From: Pseudomonadota bacterium
GTDB taxonomy: Bacteria > Pseudomonadota > Gammaproteobacteria > Burkholderiales > Rhodocyclaceae
DNA length: 51,631 bases
Assembly: GCA_029776255.1 (NCBI GenBank)
Contig: JAKOTN010000143.1
Coordinates: 1 to 51,631 of the forward strand
Direction: 5' to 3'
In this document: positions 1 through 8,198 of the stretch, one piece after another
How the letters are laid out: every line of letters starts with the position of its first letter
Position numbering within the stretch: position 1 is the stretch's first letter
Notes under the pieces: generated by a model
Seen by the model: the letters and a program-made list of their open reading frames with translations, nothing else
Database searches by the model: none
What the model was told of the DNA's origin: nothing
Made by a program: the position numbers and the translations under genes

Positions 1-763
1 ACCGACCGCCGGCTGCCGGCATTGATCTGGGCCATTCATGCCGAACTCAAGAATGCCCACGGGGCAGCCCCCGAATGCTCCGGGATCTGCGTACCAGAGG
101 CTTCTCTGCCAGCAAGGAACGGGTGGAGCGATTGATGCGCGAGAACCAGATCCACGCCCGTCACAAGCGGCGCGACAAGGTCAGACGGACTCGAGGCATG
201 GTCTGCCCGTAGCGGAAAACCTGCTCGCCAGAAACTTTACCCCGACGGCACCGAATCAAGTGTGGACGTCGGACATCACCTCCCTGTGGACGGATGAAGG
301 CTGGTTGTCCCTGGCGATCATTCTCGACCTGTTCAACCGGGAAGTCGTCGGCTGGTCGCTCAAGCCGCGCATGACGGCAGACCTTGTGACGGATGCGCTG
401 ACGAGGGCTTGGTTCAGGAAGCGTCCGCCGTCTGGGCCGCCGCACCCCTCCGACCGGGGCAGCCCGTACGCCAGCCATGCGTTTCAGAACAAGCTCCAGG
501 AATACGGCATGACCTGCTCGATGAGTCGAAAGGGGAATGGTTGGGATAACGCGCCGACAGAGAGCTGGTTCAACAGCTTCAACAACGAGCGGGTACACGG
601 GATTCGCCATGCGACGCACGCTGAGATCAAGGCTGTCGCCTTTGAATACATCGAGGTCTTCCATAACCGGAAGCGGTCGCATTCGACTCTTGGCTACCGA
701 TCGCCGATTCAGTTCCTGGAAAACTGGATCAGAGAGCCGCATCAGCAAAAACGGGTGGCATGA
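1..763 (+). pseudogene. Degenerate IS3-family transposase (OrfB), 5' end outside window
   Basis: The last ~190 codons encode an rve/DDE integrase core typical of IS3-family OrfB. The three catalytic acidic residues are present, in WTSDIT, SDRGSPY and NAPTESWF, and the C-terminal HSTLGYRSPIQFLE signature is intact. The N-terminal part is broken: OrfB-like peptides appear first in frame 1 (HAELKNAH, up to about position 69), then in frame 3 (ASKERVERLMRENQIHARHKRR, about 75-175), then in frame 2 from about 185 to the stop. At least two frameshifts are therefore needed. A Met-initiated frame from 38 exists but its first ~50 residues do not look like transposase. No orfA or terminal inverted repeat could be confirmed. 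Probably an inactive remnant. Confidence 0.85.
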
Positions 764-802
764 AATCCGCCCTTTGGCAGACGAAATACCGAGGGAACCT
801 CA

Positions 803-1189
803 CTAGCAGTCTGTTTCGTTTTCGTCCACCCCGGTGTCTGGCGGCATGCGTTCCGCCGCTCGGAGACAAACATACGAAACGCCGAAGGCAAGAATGGCCA
901 GCAACACGGCCAATCGTTTGCCATGCCACAGGCCGGCTAGCCAGCGATTGAAATCGTCGGCGAACACCGCGGCCTTGCCACCGAAACGCTCGAGATCGTG
1001 CCGGTACGCCTTGGAATCGCTTGTACCGATCGGGACCCGCTCTCCATTGACGATTTCGTAGCCGATCACCTCGCTGGCGTCGTCGGCCGCCGTGGCGAAG
1101 ATCCACGCCGCCGCGCTCAGACCGGCGACTAGGATCAGGAGGCCCAGCAGGGAAAGTTGACGGCGACGCCTTGAGTTTTGTGTGCGCAT
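803..1189 (-). CDS. Small hypothetical membrane protein with two TM segments
   Basis: A 128-residue protein if translation begins at MRTQNSRRRR (1189); a longer frame up to 1264 exists but that start would precede the basic stretch. A basic N-terminus is followed by a hydrophobic helix (about 12-32), a ~50-residue polar loop containing VIGYEIVNGERVPIG, and a second helix (about 88-107, LAVLLAILAFGVSYVCL). This topology predicts an inner-membrane protein with a periplasmic loop. I do not recognise a family. It lies alone on the minus strand between the IS remnant and the acyltransferase gene. No good Shine-Dalgarno is visible, so the start is uncertain. Confidence 0.55.
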   Translation of the reverse strand: MRTQNSRRRRQLSLLGLLILVAGLSAAAWIFATAADDASEVIGYEIVNGERVPIGTSDSKAYRHDLERFGGKAAVFADDFNRWLAGLWHGKRLAVLLAILAFGVSYVCLRAAERMPPDTGVDENETDC

Positions 1190-1422
1190 GTCAAAAAAGA
1201 GGTTCGAGAAACACTTCCCCCTGCCAAGGGCACCGCGACAGGGAGTTGAGAAGAACAAAGGCATTCGGCTTGCCCTGCGCGGGATGGCGACTTCGCCGAT
1301 TGTAACCGCCCGTTCGCTGATCCGCCTCGCTCACGGCTTATCCGTTACCCGAACGGCGCTTTTCACCGTACTATTCTCCCCGCGCCGCAACCTTTCCTCC
1401 ATGTTCCGCCTATCCTTTCGCC

Positions 1423-2181
1423 ATGCAAAGACTTCTCGCCATTCTCGGGCCGATTCCCTTTCTCGCCTTGGCCATCTTCGCCGCCGGTTTGTCGCTTGCC
1501 ACACCGGTCTGGCTGTTCAACGAGGTCTTCAGCCCGGCGCTGGCCGGAACCGCTTCTTTCTGGCGTTATCCATTGACCGGCCTGGCGCTGGCGGCCAGCT
1601 ATTTCGCCTACGGCCTGACACTGCTGCTGGTCGCGCCAACGCTGAACCTGCTGTTTGGCGGACGGCTGCAACCGTACCGCGGTTCGGCGGTATCGCTGAT
1701 GGCGCTGCGCTGGTATGTGCACTGCACGCTGACGCTGGTGGTGCGCTATTCCTTCCTGGAATTCGTTACGCCCTCGCACTTTTCGCAACTCTATTACCGC
1801 CTGATGGGAATGAAGATCGGCCGTAACGCGTCGATCAATTCCACGGCCATCGCCGATCCATCGTTGATCGACATCGGCGATAACGTCACCATCGGCGGCA
1901 GCGCCAGCGTGATGGCGCATTACTCGCAGGGCGGCTATCTGGTCATCGCGCCGGTCAAGCTGGGCGCGGGCGCCACGATCGGCTTGCGCGCCATCGTCAT
2001 GGGCGGCGTCGACGTCGGCGAAAAGGCCAAGGTGCTGGCCGGTTCCTTCGTTCTGCCGAACACCCGTATCCCGGCCGGCGAAGTCTGGGCGGGCATTCCG
2101 GCGCAGCGCATCAAGCTCGACAAGGGCGAAGGCGCGAGCGACGGGGCCACCGGCAAACGCGACACGCGGGACGAGGACTAG
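1423..2181 (+). CDS. Membrane-anchored hexapeptide-repeat acyltransferase
   Basis: 252 residues. The N-terminal ~115 residues contain two or three hydrophobic helices (about 5-27, 45-70, 100-112). From about residue 125 the sequence has left-handed beta-helix hexad repeats (IGRNASINSTAIADPSLIDI, IGDNVTIGG, LGAGATIGLRAIVMGG, VDVGEKAKVLAGS) and ends with the WAGIPAQRI motif typical of CoA-dependent acetyltransferases. Membrane-bound homologues are found at the C-terminus of NRPS-like Pls/PosA proteins. The acceptor is unknown. The next gene starts 3 nt after its stop, which indicates co-translation with a PAP2-like lipid enzyme and suggests a lipid or membrane glycan substrate (inference). Confidence 0.8.
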   Translation: MQRLLAILGPIPFLALAIFAAGLSLATPVWLFNEVFSPALAGTASFWRYPLTGLALAASYFAYGLTLLLVAPTLNLLFGGRLQPYRGSAVSLMALRWYVHCTLTLVVRYSFLEFVTPSHFSQLYYRLMGMKIGRNASINSTAIADPSLIDIGDNVTIGGSASVMAHYSQGGYLVIAPVKLGAGATIGLRAIVMGGVDVGEKAKVLAGSFVLPNTRIPAGEVWAGIPAQRIKLDKGEGASDGATGKRDTRDED

Positions 2182-2184
2182 GCG

Positions 2185-2799
2185 ATGCCCGACCTGCCCT
2201 CGTTATCGACCATCGCCCTACGCGTCCTGATCATCGGCGGCGGCCTGGTCGCCTGGTTCGTCACCCAGCGCCTGATCGGTGAAAGGCATCTCGAAGGCGA
2301 GCGGATTTACGATCATCTTCACCACCTCACCGCCAACGGCAACGCCTGGCTGCACGAACATCCGAGCGCGGCCAGGGCGCTGCTGATCGCCAGTTCGCTG
2401 GCCATCGACCTCAGCACGCTCTTCGTGCTTGGACTGGCCGTCTTCGGGCCGACGTTTACGCCGTTCTGGGGGCTGCTCGGCCTGTTTTTGCTGCGCCAGA
2501 TCAGCCAGGCCGCCGTCGCACTGCCGCCGCCACCGGGCATTATCTGGCGCGATCCCGGTTTTCCCTCGCTGTTCGTTACTTACGCCGTCGGCAACGACTT
2601 CTTTTTCTCCGGGCACACCGCCCTGGCGGTCTACGGCGCGCTGCAAATGGCGTCGCTGGGCATGCCGGCGTTGACCGTGCTGGGCACCGTGGCGGCGATT
2701 CTGCAAATGGTGCTGGTCATCGTGCTGCGCGCGCACTGGACGCTCGATGTTGTCGCCGGCCTGTTCGCGGCATTGATGATCGGCCTGCTGGCCGGGTAG
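2185..2799 (+). CDS. PAP2_C / sphingomyelin-synthase-like membrane enzyme
   Basis: 204 residues with about six hydrophobic segments. The catalytic signature of the PAP2/sphingomyelin-synthase superfamily is present: SGHT at 142-145 (His144) and HWTLD at 184-188 (His184, Asp188), giving the His-His-Asp triad in the spacing seen in PAP2_C proteins rather than classical PAP2 phosphatases, whose KX6RP motif I do not see. The family transfers or removes phosphate-linked head groups on membrane lipids. The start at 2185 follows an AGGA motif and lies 3 nt after the acyltransferase stop. The substrate cannot be decided from sequence; bacterial members are usually annotated only as phosphatase PAP2-related. 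Confidence 0.75.
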   Translation: MPDLPSLSTIALRVLIIGGGLVAWFVTQRLIGERHLEGERIYDHLHHLTANGNAWLHEHPSAARALLIASSLAIDLSTLFVLGLAVFGPTFTPFWGLLGLFLLRQISQAAVALPPPPGIIWRDPGFPSLFVTYAVGNDFFFSGHTALAVYGALQMASLGMPALTVLGTVAAILQMVLVIVLRAHWTLDVVAGLFAALMIGLLAG

Positions 2800-2829
2800 C
2801 GGAACAGGCGCCGAATGGTGCACCGCAGC

Positions 2830-2858
2830 TTGCGACATTGGTACGTCGGCGCTATGTT
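2830..2858 (+). promoter_or_regulatory. Predicted sigma70 promoter of the GntR-liv-putA operon
   Basis: TTGCGA (2830-2835) and TATGTT (2853-2858) are separated by 17 nt and lie about 50 nt before the GntR start. The expected transcription start is near 2865, just before the palindrome at 2876-2887. Prediction by eye. Confidence 0.45.
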
Positions 2859-2875
2859 CGGCCCGCAGGCCACCT

Positions 2876-2887
2876 ATCGTATACGAT
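2876..2887. promoter_or_regulatory. GntR/FadR-type operator palindrome
   Basis: ATCGTATACGAT is a perfect 12-bp palindrome. It fits the GntR-family operator pattern in which GT and AC half-sites flank a short centre. It lies about 10-20 nt downstream of the predicted transcription start and 21 nt before the GntR start codon, a position expected for autorepression. Confidence 0.55.
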
Positions 2888-2908
2888 TCGGAGCAGCGCC
2901 GACCGCCC

Positions 2909-3601
2909 ATGCCGTCACTCGTCGACCTCGTCGCCACGCAGAAAATGCCGCGCCTCAGCGCGTCGGACCATGTCGCGCAAACGCTCAACAAGGCGATCGT
3001 CGACGGTTTGCTGCCAGCCGGCGAGCTGCTGCGGCAGGACGAGATCGCCGCTCATTTCCAGGTCAGCAAGATACCCGTCCGCGAGGCCCTCAAGCATCTC
3101 GAAGCCAAGGGTCTGGTCGCCTTCAAGCGTAACCGCGGCGCCGTCGTCGCTTCGCTGTCGGCCAGCGAGATCGAAGAGTACATGGACATCCGCGCGGTGC
3201 TCGAAGCGCGCGCCGCCCGGCTGGCGGCGCCGTCGATCGACGACGCGGCGCTGGCGCAGGCGCGCGCGCATCTCGACCAGTTCGCCAGCGCGACCGATTC
3301 CGGCCGCTGGAGCGAGTTGAACTGGCTGTTCCACTCGACGCTATACGCCGCCGCGGGCCGGCCGATCCTGCTCGCTGAAATTCTTTCCATTTACCACAGG
3401 GTCGAGCGCTACGTGCGCGCGGTACTGCCGATCCGAACCGAAATGCCCAAGACCGTGCACGAACACGCCGAGATTCTCGCCGCGTTCGCTCGCCGGGACC
3501 CCGACGCGGCGGCAGAACTCACTCGGGCGCATGTGCTCGACGCGAGTGCGTCACTTGTCGATCATCTTAACGAGCACCGTCTCAAAGGAGGAAACAAATG
3601 A
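2909..3601 (+). CDS. GntR-family transcriptional regulator, FCD (FadR-like) subfamily
   Basis: 230 residues. A winged helix-turn-helix (about 18-80) contains LRQDEIAAHFQVSKIPVREAL, the GntR recognition segment. The C-terminal all-helical FCD domain (about 85-220) keeps the usual metal-binding residues Asp93, His142, His186 and His208, so it probably binds a carboxylate or amino-acid-type effector through a metal. It is the first gene of the amino-acid uptake and proline oxidation operon; its stop overlaps the next start (ATGA at 3598-3601). A palindromic operator lies in its own leader, so autoregulation and control of the whole operon are likely. The effector is inferred only from context, possibly proline or a breakdown product. 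Confidence 0.9.
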   Translation: MPSLVDLVATQKMPRLSASDHVAQTLNKAIVDGLLPAGELLRQDEIAAHFQVSKIPVREALKHLEAKGLVAFKRNRGAVVASLSASEIEEYMDIRAVLEARAARLAAPSIDDAALAQARAHLDQFASATDSGRWSELNWLFHSTLYAAAGRPILLAEILSIYHRVERYVRAVLPIRTEMPKTVHEHAEILAAFARRDPDAAAELTRAHVLDASASLVDHLNEHRLKGGNK

Positions 3602-4692
3602 ACAAACCGATCCTGGCCGGCATCGGCCTGCTGGCCCTGGCTTGCGCCAACGCCCATGCCGATCACCTGGTGGCGATCGCCGGTCCGATGACCGGCCAGT
3701 ACGCCTCGGCCGGCGACCAGATTCGCAAGGGCGCCGAACAAGCCATCGCCGACATCAACGCCAAGGGCGGTGTGCTCGGACAGAAACTGAAACTGGAAGT
3801 CGGCGACGACGCCTGCGATCCGAAGCAGGCGGTTTCGGTCGCCAACACCATGGTCAACAAGAAAATCGTCTTCATGCACGGCCACTGGTGCTCAAGCTCG
3901 ACGATTCCGGCCTCGGACGTCTACAACGAAGCGCAGATCCCGATGGCCACCGTGTCGACCAACCCGCAGGTCACCGAGCGCGGGCTGAAGAATGTCTTCC
4001 GGATCATGGGCCGCGACGACCAGCAAGGCCTGGTCGCCGGTGGCTACCTGGCCGACCACTTCAAGAACAAGAAGATCGCCGTCGTCGACGACAAGAGCGC
4101 CTACGGCAAGGGTCTGGCCGACGAAATCGCCAAGGCGATGACCGCCAAGGGCGCCAAACCGGCATTGCGCGAGTCGATCACCGCCGGTGAGAAGGATTAC
4201 TCCGGCCTGGTCAGCAAGCTGAAATCGGCCGGTGTCGAGGTGATGGCCTTCGGCGGCTACCACACCGAAGTGGCGCTGATTCTGCGGCAGGCACAGCAAG
4301 CGGGCCTGAAGATGACGGTGATGGGCGGCGACACGATGACCAATTCCGAACTGGTCACCGCCGCCGGCCCGGCCGCCGACAACGTCCTGTTCACCTTCGC
4401 GCCCGATCCGCGCAAGAATGCGGCCGCCGCCGGCGTGGTGAAGAAATTCCGCGACGCCAAGATCGAACCCGAAGGTTACGTGATGTATGCCTACGCGGCG
4501 ATGCAGCTCTTCGCCCAGGCCGCCGACAAGGCCAAGAGCACCAGCTACAAGGACCTCGAGAAGACGATGCGCGAGGGCAGCTTCGACACCGTGATCGGCA
4601 AGCTGAGTTTCGACGCCAAGGGCGACAACAAGCTGCCCGGTTTCATGGTTTACCAGTGGAAAGGTGGCCAGTACGACTACGTGAAGAAGTGA
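3598..4692 (+). CDS. Liv/HAAT-family ABC transporter substrate-binding protein
   Basis: 364 residues with a cleavable signal peptide (MNKP...CANAHA, cleavage near residue 21). The mature protein has the type I periplasmic binding fold of LivJ/LivK: AGPMTGQYASAGDQIRKGAEQAI at the start, GDDACDPKQAV, a ligand-contact region HGHWCSSSTIPASDVY, and YAYAAMQLFAQA near the end. It captures amino acids in the periplasm and delivers them to LivH/LivM. AGGAGG lies 7 nt before the ATG, and the start overlaps the gntR stop. Uniquely in this operon the binding protein is separated from its permease genes by putA. Ligand specificity is not readable from sequence; proline or branched-chain amino acids are both possible. 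Confidence 0.92.
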   Translation: MNKPILAGIGLLALACANAHADHLVAIAGPMTGQYASAGDQIRKGAEQAIADINAKGGVLGQKLKLEVGDDACDPKQAVSVANTMVNKKIVFMHGHWCSSSTIPASDVYNEAQIPMATVSTNPQVTERGLKNVFRIMGRDDQQGLVAGGYLADHFKNKKIAVVDDKSAYGKGLADEIAKAMTAKGAKPALRESITAGEKDYSGLVSKLKSAGVEVMAFGGYHTEVALILRQAQQAGLKMTVMGGDTMTNSELVTAAGPAADNVLFTFAPDPRKNAAAAGVVKKFRDAKIEPEGYVMYAYAAMQLFAQAADKAKSTSYKDLEKTMREGSFDTVIGKLSFDAKGDNKLPGFMVYQWKGGQYDYVKK

Positions 4693-4877
4693 TCGCCGGG
4701 CGCGCTGGACCGAGTGGTCCGATTCGCCAGCCGGCGCGCCGCTGCATCGCGCAGAGCGTGGCCTGATGGGCGACGACGGAAAATACCCGCGCCGCCTTGC
4801 ACCGTCAGGCCAGCCTTTCGACAGCAACGCGCGTCCGCCCTGCTCCACCCGCGCCACGGCACCGACAGGAAAACCGC

Positions 4878-7800
4878 ATGCAAGCCACCACCGAGATTTT
4901 GCGTCAACGTCTGCGCGCCTATCACCGCATCGACGAAGCGACTGTTGTCGAGGAATTGATCGCCCTGGCGCGTTTTTCGCCGTCCGAGGAGCAAGGCGTC
5001 CACCAACGCGCCGCGCCACTGGTGCAAAACGTGCGCGACAGCCGCCTGCACACTGGCGGTATCGACGCCTTTCTGGCCACTTACGACCTGTCGTCGCGCG
5101 AAGGCGTGGTGCTGATGTGTCTTGCCGAAGCCCTGCTGCGCATTCCCGACGCCGACACGGTCGACCGGCTGATTCGCGACAAGATCGGCAACACCGAATG
5201 GGAAAAACGCCTCGGCGCATCGCACAGCACCTTCGTGAACGCCGGCACCTGGGCATTGATGCTGACCGGCCGCTTCGTCAAGCTCGACAACGACGACCGT
5301 AATCTCGGCGGCACGCTCAAGCGGCTGGTGGCGCGCGCCGGCGAGCCGGTGATCCGTCAGGCGGTGCTGGCCGCGATGCGCATTCTCGGCCGCCAGTTCG
5401 TGATGGGCCACACGATTCAGGACGCGCTGGAACGGGCACGCGACGCCGAGAAAAATGGCTATCGTCACTCTTACGACATGCTTGGCGAAGCGGCGCGCAG
5501 CAGCGCCGATGCGCTACGTTACTTCGAATCCTACAGTGCCGCCATCGCCGCGATTGGCCGGGAAGCGGCCGGCCGGCCGATTTTCGAGGCGCCTTCGATC
5601 TCGATCAAGCTCTCGGCACTACACCCGCGCTACGAAACCGCCCAGGACGCTCGCGTTCGCCACGAACTGTTGCCGGCGGTCAAGGCGCTGGCCTTGCGCG
5701 CCAAGGCGCGCAACATCGGCTTCACCATCGACGCCGAGGAAGCGGATCGCCTGGAAATCTCGCTGGATTTGATCGAGGCGCTGGCCACCGCGCCCGAACT
5801 CGCCGGCTGGAACGGTTTCGGGCTGGCGGTGCAGGCGTACCAAAAACGGGCGCTGCCCACCCTCGACTGGCTGGCAGACCTCGCCCACCGCGCCGGCCGG
5901 CGGCTGACGGTGCGGCTGTGCAAGGGCGCCTATTGGGACACTGAAATCAAGAGCGCCCAGGAGCGCGGGCTGCGCGACTATCCGGTATTCACCCGCAAGG
6001 TCAACAGCGACCTGTCCTATCTGGCCTGCGCCCGGCGCCTGTTCGCCGACCCCGCCGCCTTCTACCCGGCCTTTGCCACCCACAACGCGCACACCCTGGC
6101 CGCCGTCGCCGAGATCGCGGTCAGCGCTGGCGGCAGCGAGGAATGGGAGTACCAGCGCCTGCATGGCATGGGTGAAGAACTCTACGCACAGGTCGTCGAC
6201 CGGAACAAATGGGGACGCGCCTGCCGCGTTTACGCGCCGGTCGGCAAACACGAGGATTTACTGGCCTACCTGGTGCGGCGGCTGCTGGAAAATGGTGCCA
6301 ACTCCTCGTTCGTAAACCGCATCGCCGACGCCGACCTGCCCATCGCGGCGCTGATCGCCGACCCGGTCGCCAAGGCCGCCGCCCTGACCAGCAAACGGCA
6401 GCCGCGCCTGCCGCGGCCGCGCGATCTTTTCGGCAGCGAACGCGTCAACAGTGAAGGACTGGACATGAACGACAAACCGACCCTCGACGATCTGCGCAGC
6501 GCCATCGCCAACAGCGCCAAGGTGCGCTATCTCGCCGCGCCGCTGATCGGCGGCAAACGCCGCGGCGGCGACGGCCGGCCGGTGCGCTCGCCGGCCGACC
6601 GTCGCGACATCGTCGGGCAGGTCATTGACAGCGGCGTCGCCGAGGTCGACGCGGCGATGGCCACCGCGCAAGCCGCCTTCCCGGCCTGGGAAGACACGCC
6701 GGCGTGGACGCGGGCCGCCGCGCTCGACCACGCCGCCGACCTCCTGCAAGGCCGCTTGCCCGAACTGCTGGCGCTGATCGTCCGCGAAGGTGGCCGCACA
6801 CCGGTCGACGCGGTATCAGAGGTGCGCGAGGCCATCGATTTCTGCCGCTACTACGCCACGCAAGCCCGCGAGAAATTCGCCGAACCGATTCCCCTGCCCG
6901 GCCCGACCGGCGAGCGCAACAGTTTGTCGCTGCACGGTCGCGGCGTCTTCGTCTGCATCAGCCCGTGGAATTTCCCGCTGGCCATTTTCGTCGGCCAGAT
7001 CGCCGCCGCGCTGGCCGCCGGCAACTGCGTGGTCGCCAAACCCGCCGAACAGACGCCGCTGGTGGCCGCGCTGGCCGTCGAGCTGCTGCACGCCGGCGGG
7101 GTGCCGGCCGACACGCTGGCCTTGCTACCCGGCGACGGCCGCATCGGCGCGGCGCTGGTCGCCGACCGCCGATGCGCCGGCGTCGCCTTCACCGGCTCCA
7201 CCGAGGTCGCCCGCCTGATCGCTCGCGCCCTGGCCGAAAAGGATGGACCGCTGGTGCCGCTGATCGCCGAAACCGGCGGTCAGAACGCGATGATCGCCGA
7301 CTCCTCGGCGCTGCCGGAACAACTGGTCCGCGACGCCGTCGCCTCGGCTTTCAACTCCGCCGGACAGCGCTGCTCGGCGCTGCGGGTACTGTTCGTGCAG
7401 ACCGACATCGCCGACCGGGTCATCGAACTGCTGGCCGGCGCGATGCAGGAGTTGCGCGTCGGCAACCCGGCCGATCCGTGCAGCGATGTCGGACCGGTGA
7501 TCGACGACGACGCCCGCGAGGCGCTCGAGGCGCATGCCCGCTGGCTGGACAGTTTCGCCACGCCGATCCACACCTGTCAGACCGACGCCGAGGAAACCCG
7601 GCACGGCACATTCTTCGCGCCGCGCGCCTACGAAATCGACGGCATCGCCCGTCTGCGGCGAGAAATTTTCGGTCCCATCCTGCATGTCGTCCGCTGGCGG
7701 GCCGAATCGCTCGACGACGTCTGCGCGGCCATCGCCGCAACCGGTTACGGCCTGACGCTGGGCATCCACAGCCGCATCGACGAAACGATCCAGCGCATCG

Positions 7801-8018
7801 TCGCCCGTCTGCCGGTCGGCAACACCTACGTCAACCGCAACATCGTCGGCGCCGTGGTCGGCGTGCAGCCCTTCGGTGGCGAAGGGCTGTCCGGCACCGG
7901 CCCGAAAGCCGGTGGCCCGCATTATCTTTACCGTTTCGCCAGTGAAAGGACGCTGTCGGTAGACACCACCGCCTCCGGCGGCAACACCGGCTTGATGGCG
8001 CTGGACGAGGACTCGTAA
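4878..8018 (+). CDS. putA: Bifunctional proline dehydrogenase / L-glutamate gamma-semialdehyde dehydrogenase
   Basis: 1046 residues from the ATG at 4878, chosen because an AGGA precedes it and MQATTEILRQRL begins the conserved region; the open frame runs on to 4797. The N-terminal half is the FAD proline dehydrogenase barrel: SIKLSALHPRYE, RLCKGAYWDTEIK (about residue 347), FATHNAHT and YQRLHGMGE. The C-terminal half is the NAD-dependent aldehyde dehydrogenase with FTGSTEVA, Glu798 in AETGGQNA and catalytic Cys832 in AGQRCSALR. It oxidises proline to glutamate with substrate channelling. The N-terminal ribbon-helix-helix repressor domain of trifunctional PutA is absent, so regulation must come from elsewhere, plausibly the GntR protein. 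It sits inside a Liv transporter operon. Confidence 0.96.
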   Translation: MQATTEILRQRLRAYHRIDEATVVEELIALARFSPSEEQGVHQRAAPLVQNVRDSRLHTGGIDAFLATYDLSSREGVVLMCLAEALLRIPDADTVDRLIRDKIGNTEWEKRLGASHSTFVNAGTWALMLTGRFVKLDNDDRNLGGTLKRLVARAGEPVIRQAVLAAMRILGRQFVMGHTIQDALERARDAEKNGYRHSYDMLGEAARSSADALRYFESYSAAIAAIGREAAGRPIFEAPSISIKLSALHPRYETAQDARVRHELLPAVKALALRAKARNIGFTIDAEEADRLEISLDLIEALATAPELAGWNGFGLAVQAYQKRALPTLDWLADLAHRAGRRLTVRLCKGAYWDTEIKSAQERGLRDYPVFTRKVNSDLSYLACARRLFADPAAFYPAFATHNAHTLAAVAEIAVSAGGSEEWEYQRLHGMGEELYAQVVDRNKWGRACRVYAPVGKHEDLLAYLVRRLLENGANSSFVNRIADADLPIAALIADPVAKAAALTSKRQPRLPRPRDLFGSERVNSEGLDMNDKPTLDDLRSAIANSAKVRYLAAPLIGGKRRGGDGRPVRSPADRRDIVGQVIDSGVAEVDAAMATAQAAFPAWEDTPAWTRAAALDHAADLLQGRLPELLALIVREGGRTPVDAVSEVREAIDFCRYYATQAREKFAEPIPLPGPTGERNSLSLHGRGVFVCISPWNFPLAIFVGQIAAALAAGNCVVAKPAEQTPLVAALAVELLHAGGVPADTLALLPGDGRIGAALVADRRCAGVAFTGSTEVARLIARALAEKDGPLVPLIAETGGQNAMIADSSALPEQLVRDAVASAFNSAGQRCSALRVLFVQTDIADRVIELLAGAMQELRVGNPADPCSDVGPVIDDDAREALEAHARWLDSFATPIHTCQTDAEETRHGTFFAPRAYEIDGIARLRREIFGPILHVVRWRAESLDDVCAAIAATGYGLTLGIHSRIDETIQRIVARLPVGNTYVNRNIVGAVVGVQPFGGEGLSGTGPKAGGPHYLYRFASERTLSVDTTASGGNTGLMALDEDS

Positions 8019-8093
8019 ATCCGTGCAAGCCCCGAGCACGCAAAACCCCGATTTCCCTGATCAACCGCCAGCCGCGCGACGACGAGCCACAGA

Positions 8094-8110
8094 CCGTGCG
8101 AAAGGCACGG
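8094..8110. repeat. Small hairpin in the putA-livH gap
   Basis: CCGTGC and GCACGG flank a 5-nt loop in the 180-nt gap between putA and livH. No T-run follows, so it is not a simple terminator; it may be an mRNA stability or attenuation element, or chance. Confidence 0.25.
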
Positions 8111-8198
8111 CAAGGCGCGGTCGACAACATCACTGGCGGTTCATGAAGGGAATCACTGATCGGCGCCTGGCGCGCTGACCTCACGAAGGAGGAAATTC

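Noticed and set aside
3892-5256. Long minus-strand open frame opposite the binding protein and putA
   Set aside because: Antisense shadow of two strongly supported genes, with no domain signature.
6704-7945. Long Arg-rich plus-strand frame inside putA
   Set aside because: An alternative frame of the GC-rich aldehyde dehydrogenase region; low-complexity Arg/Ala sequence.
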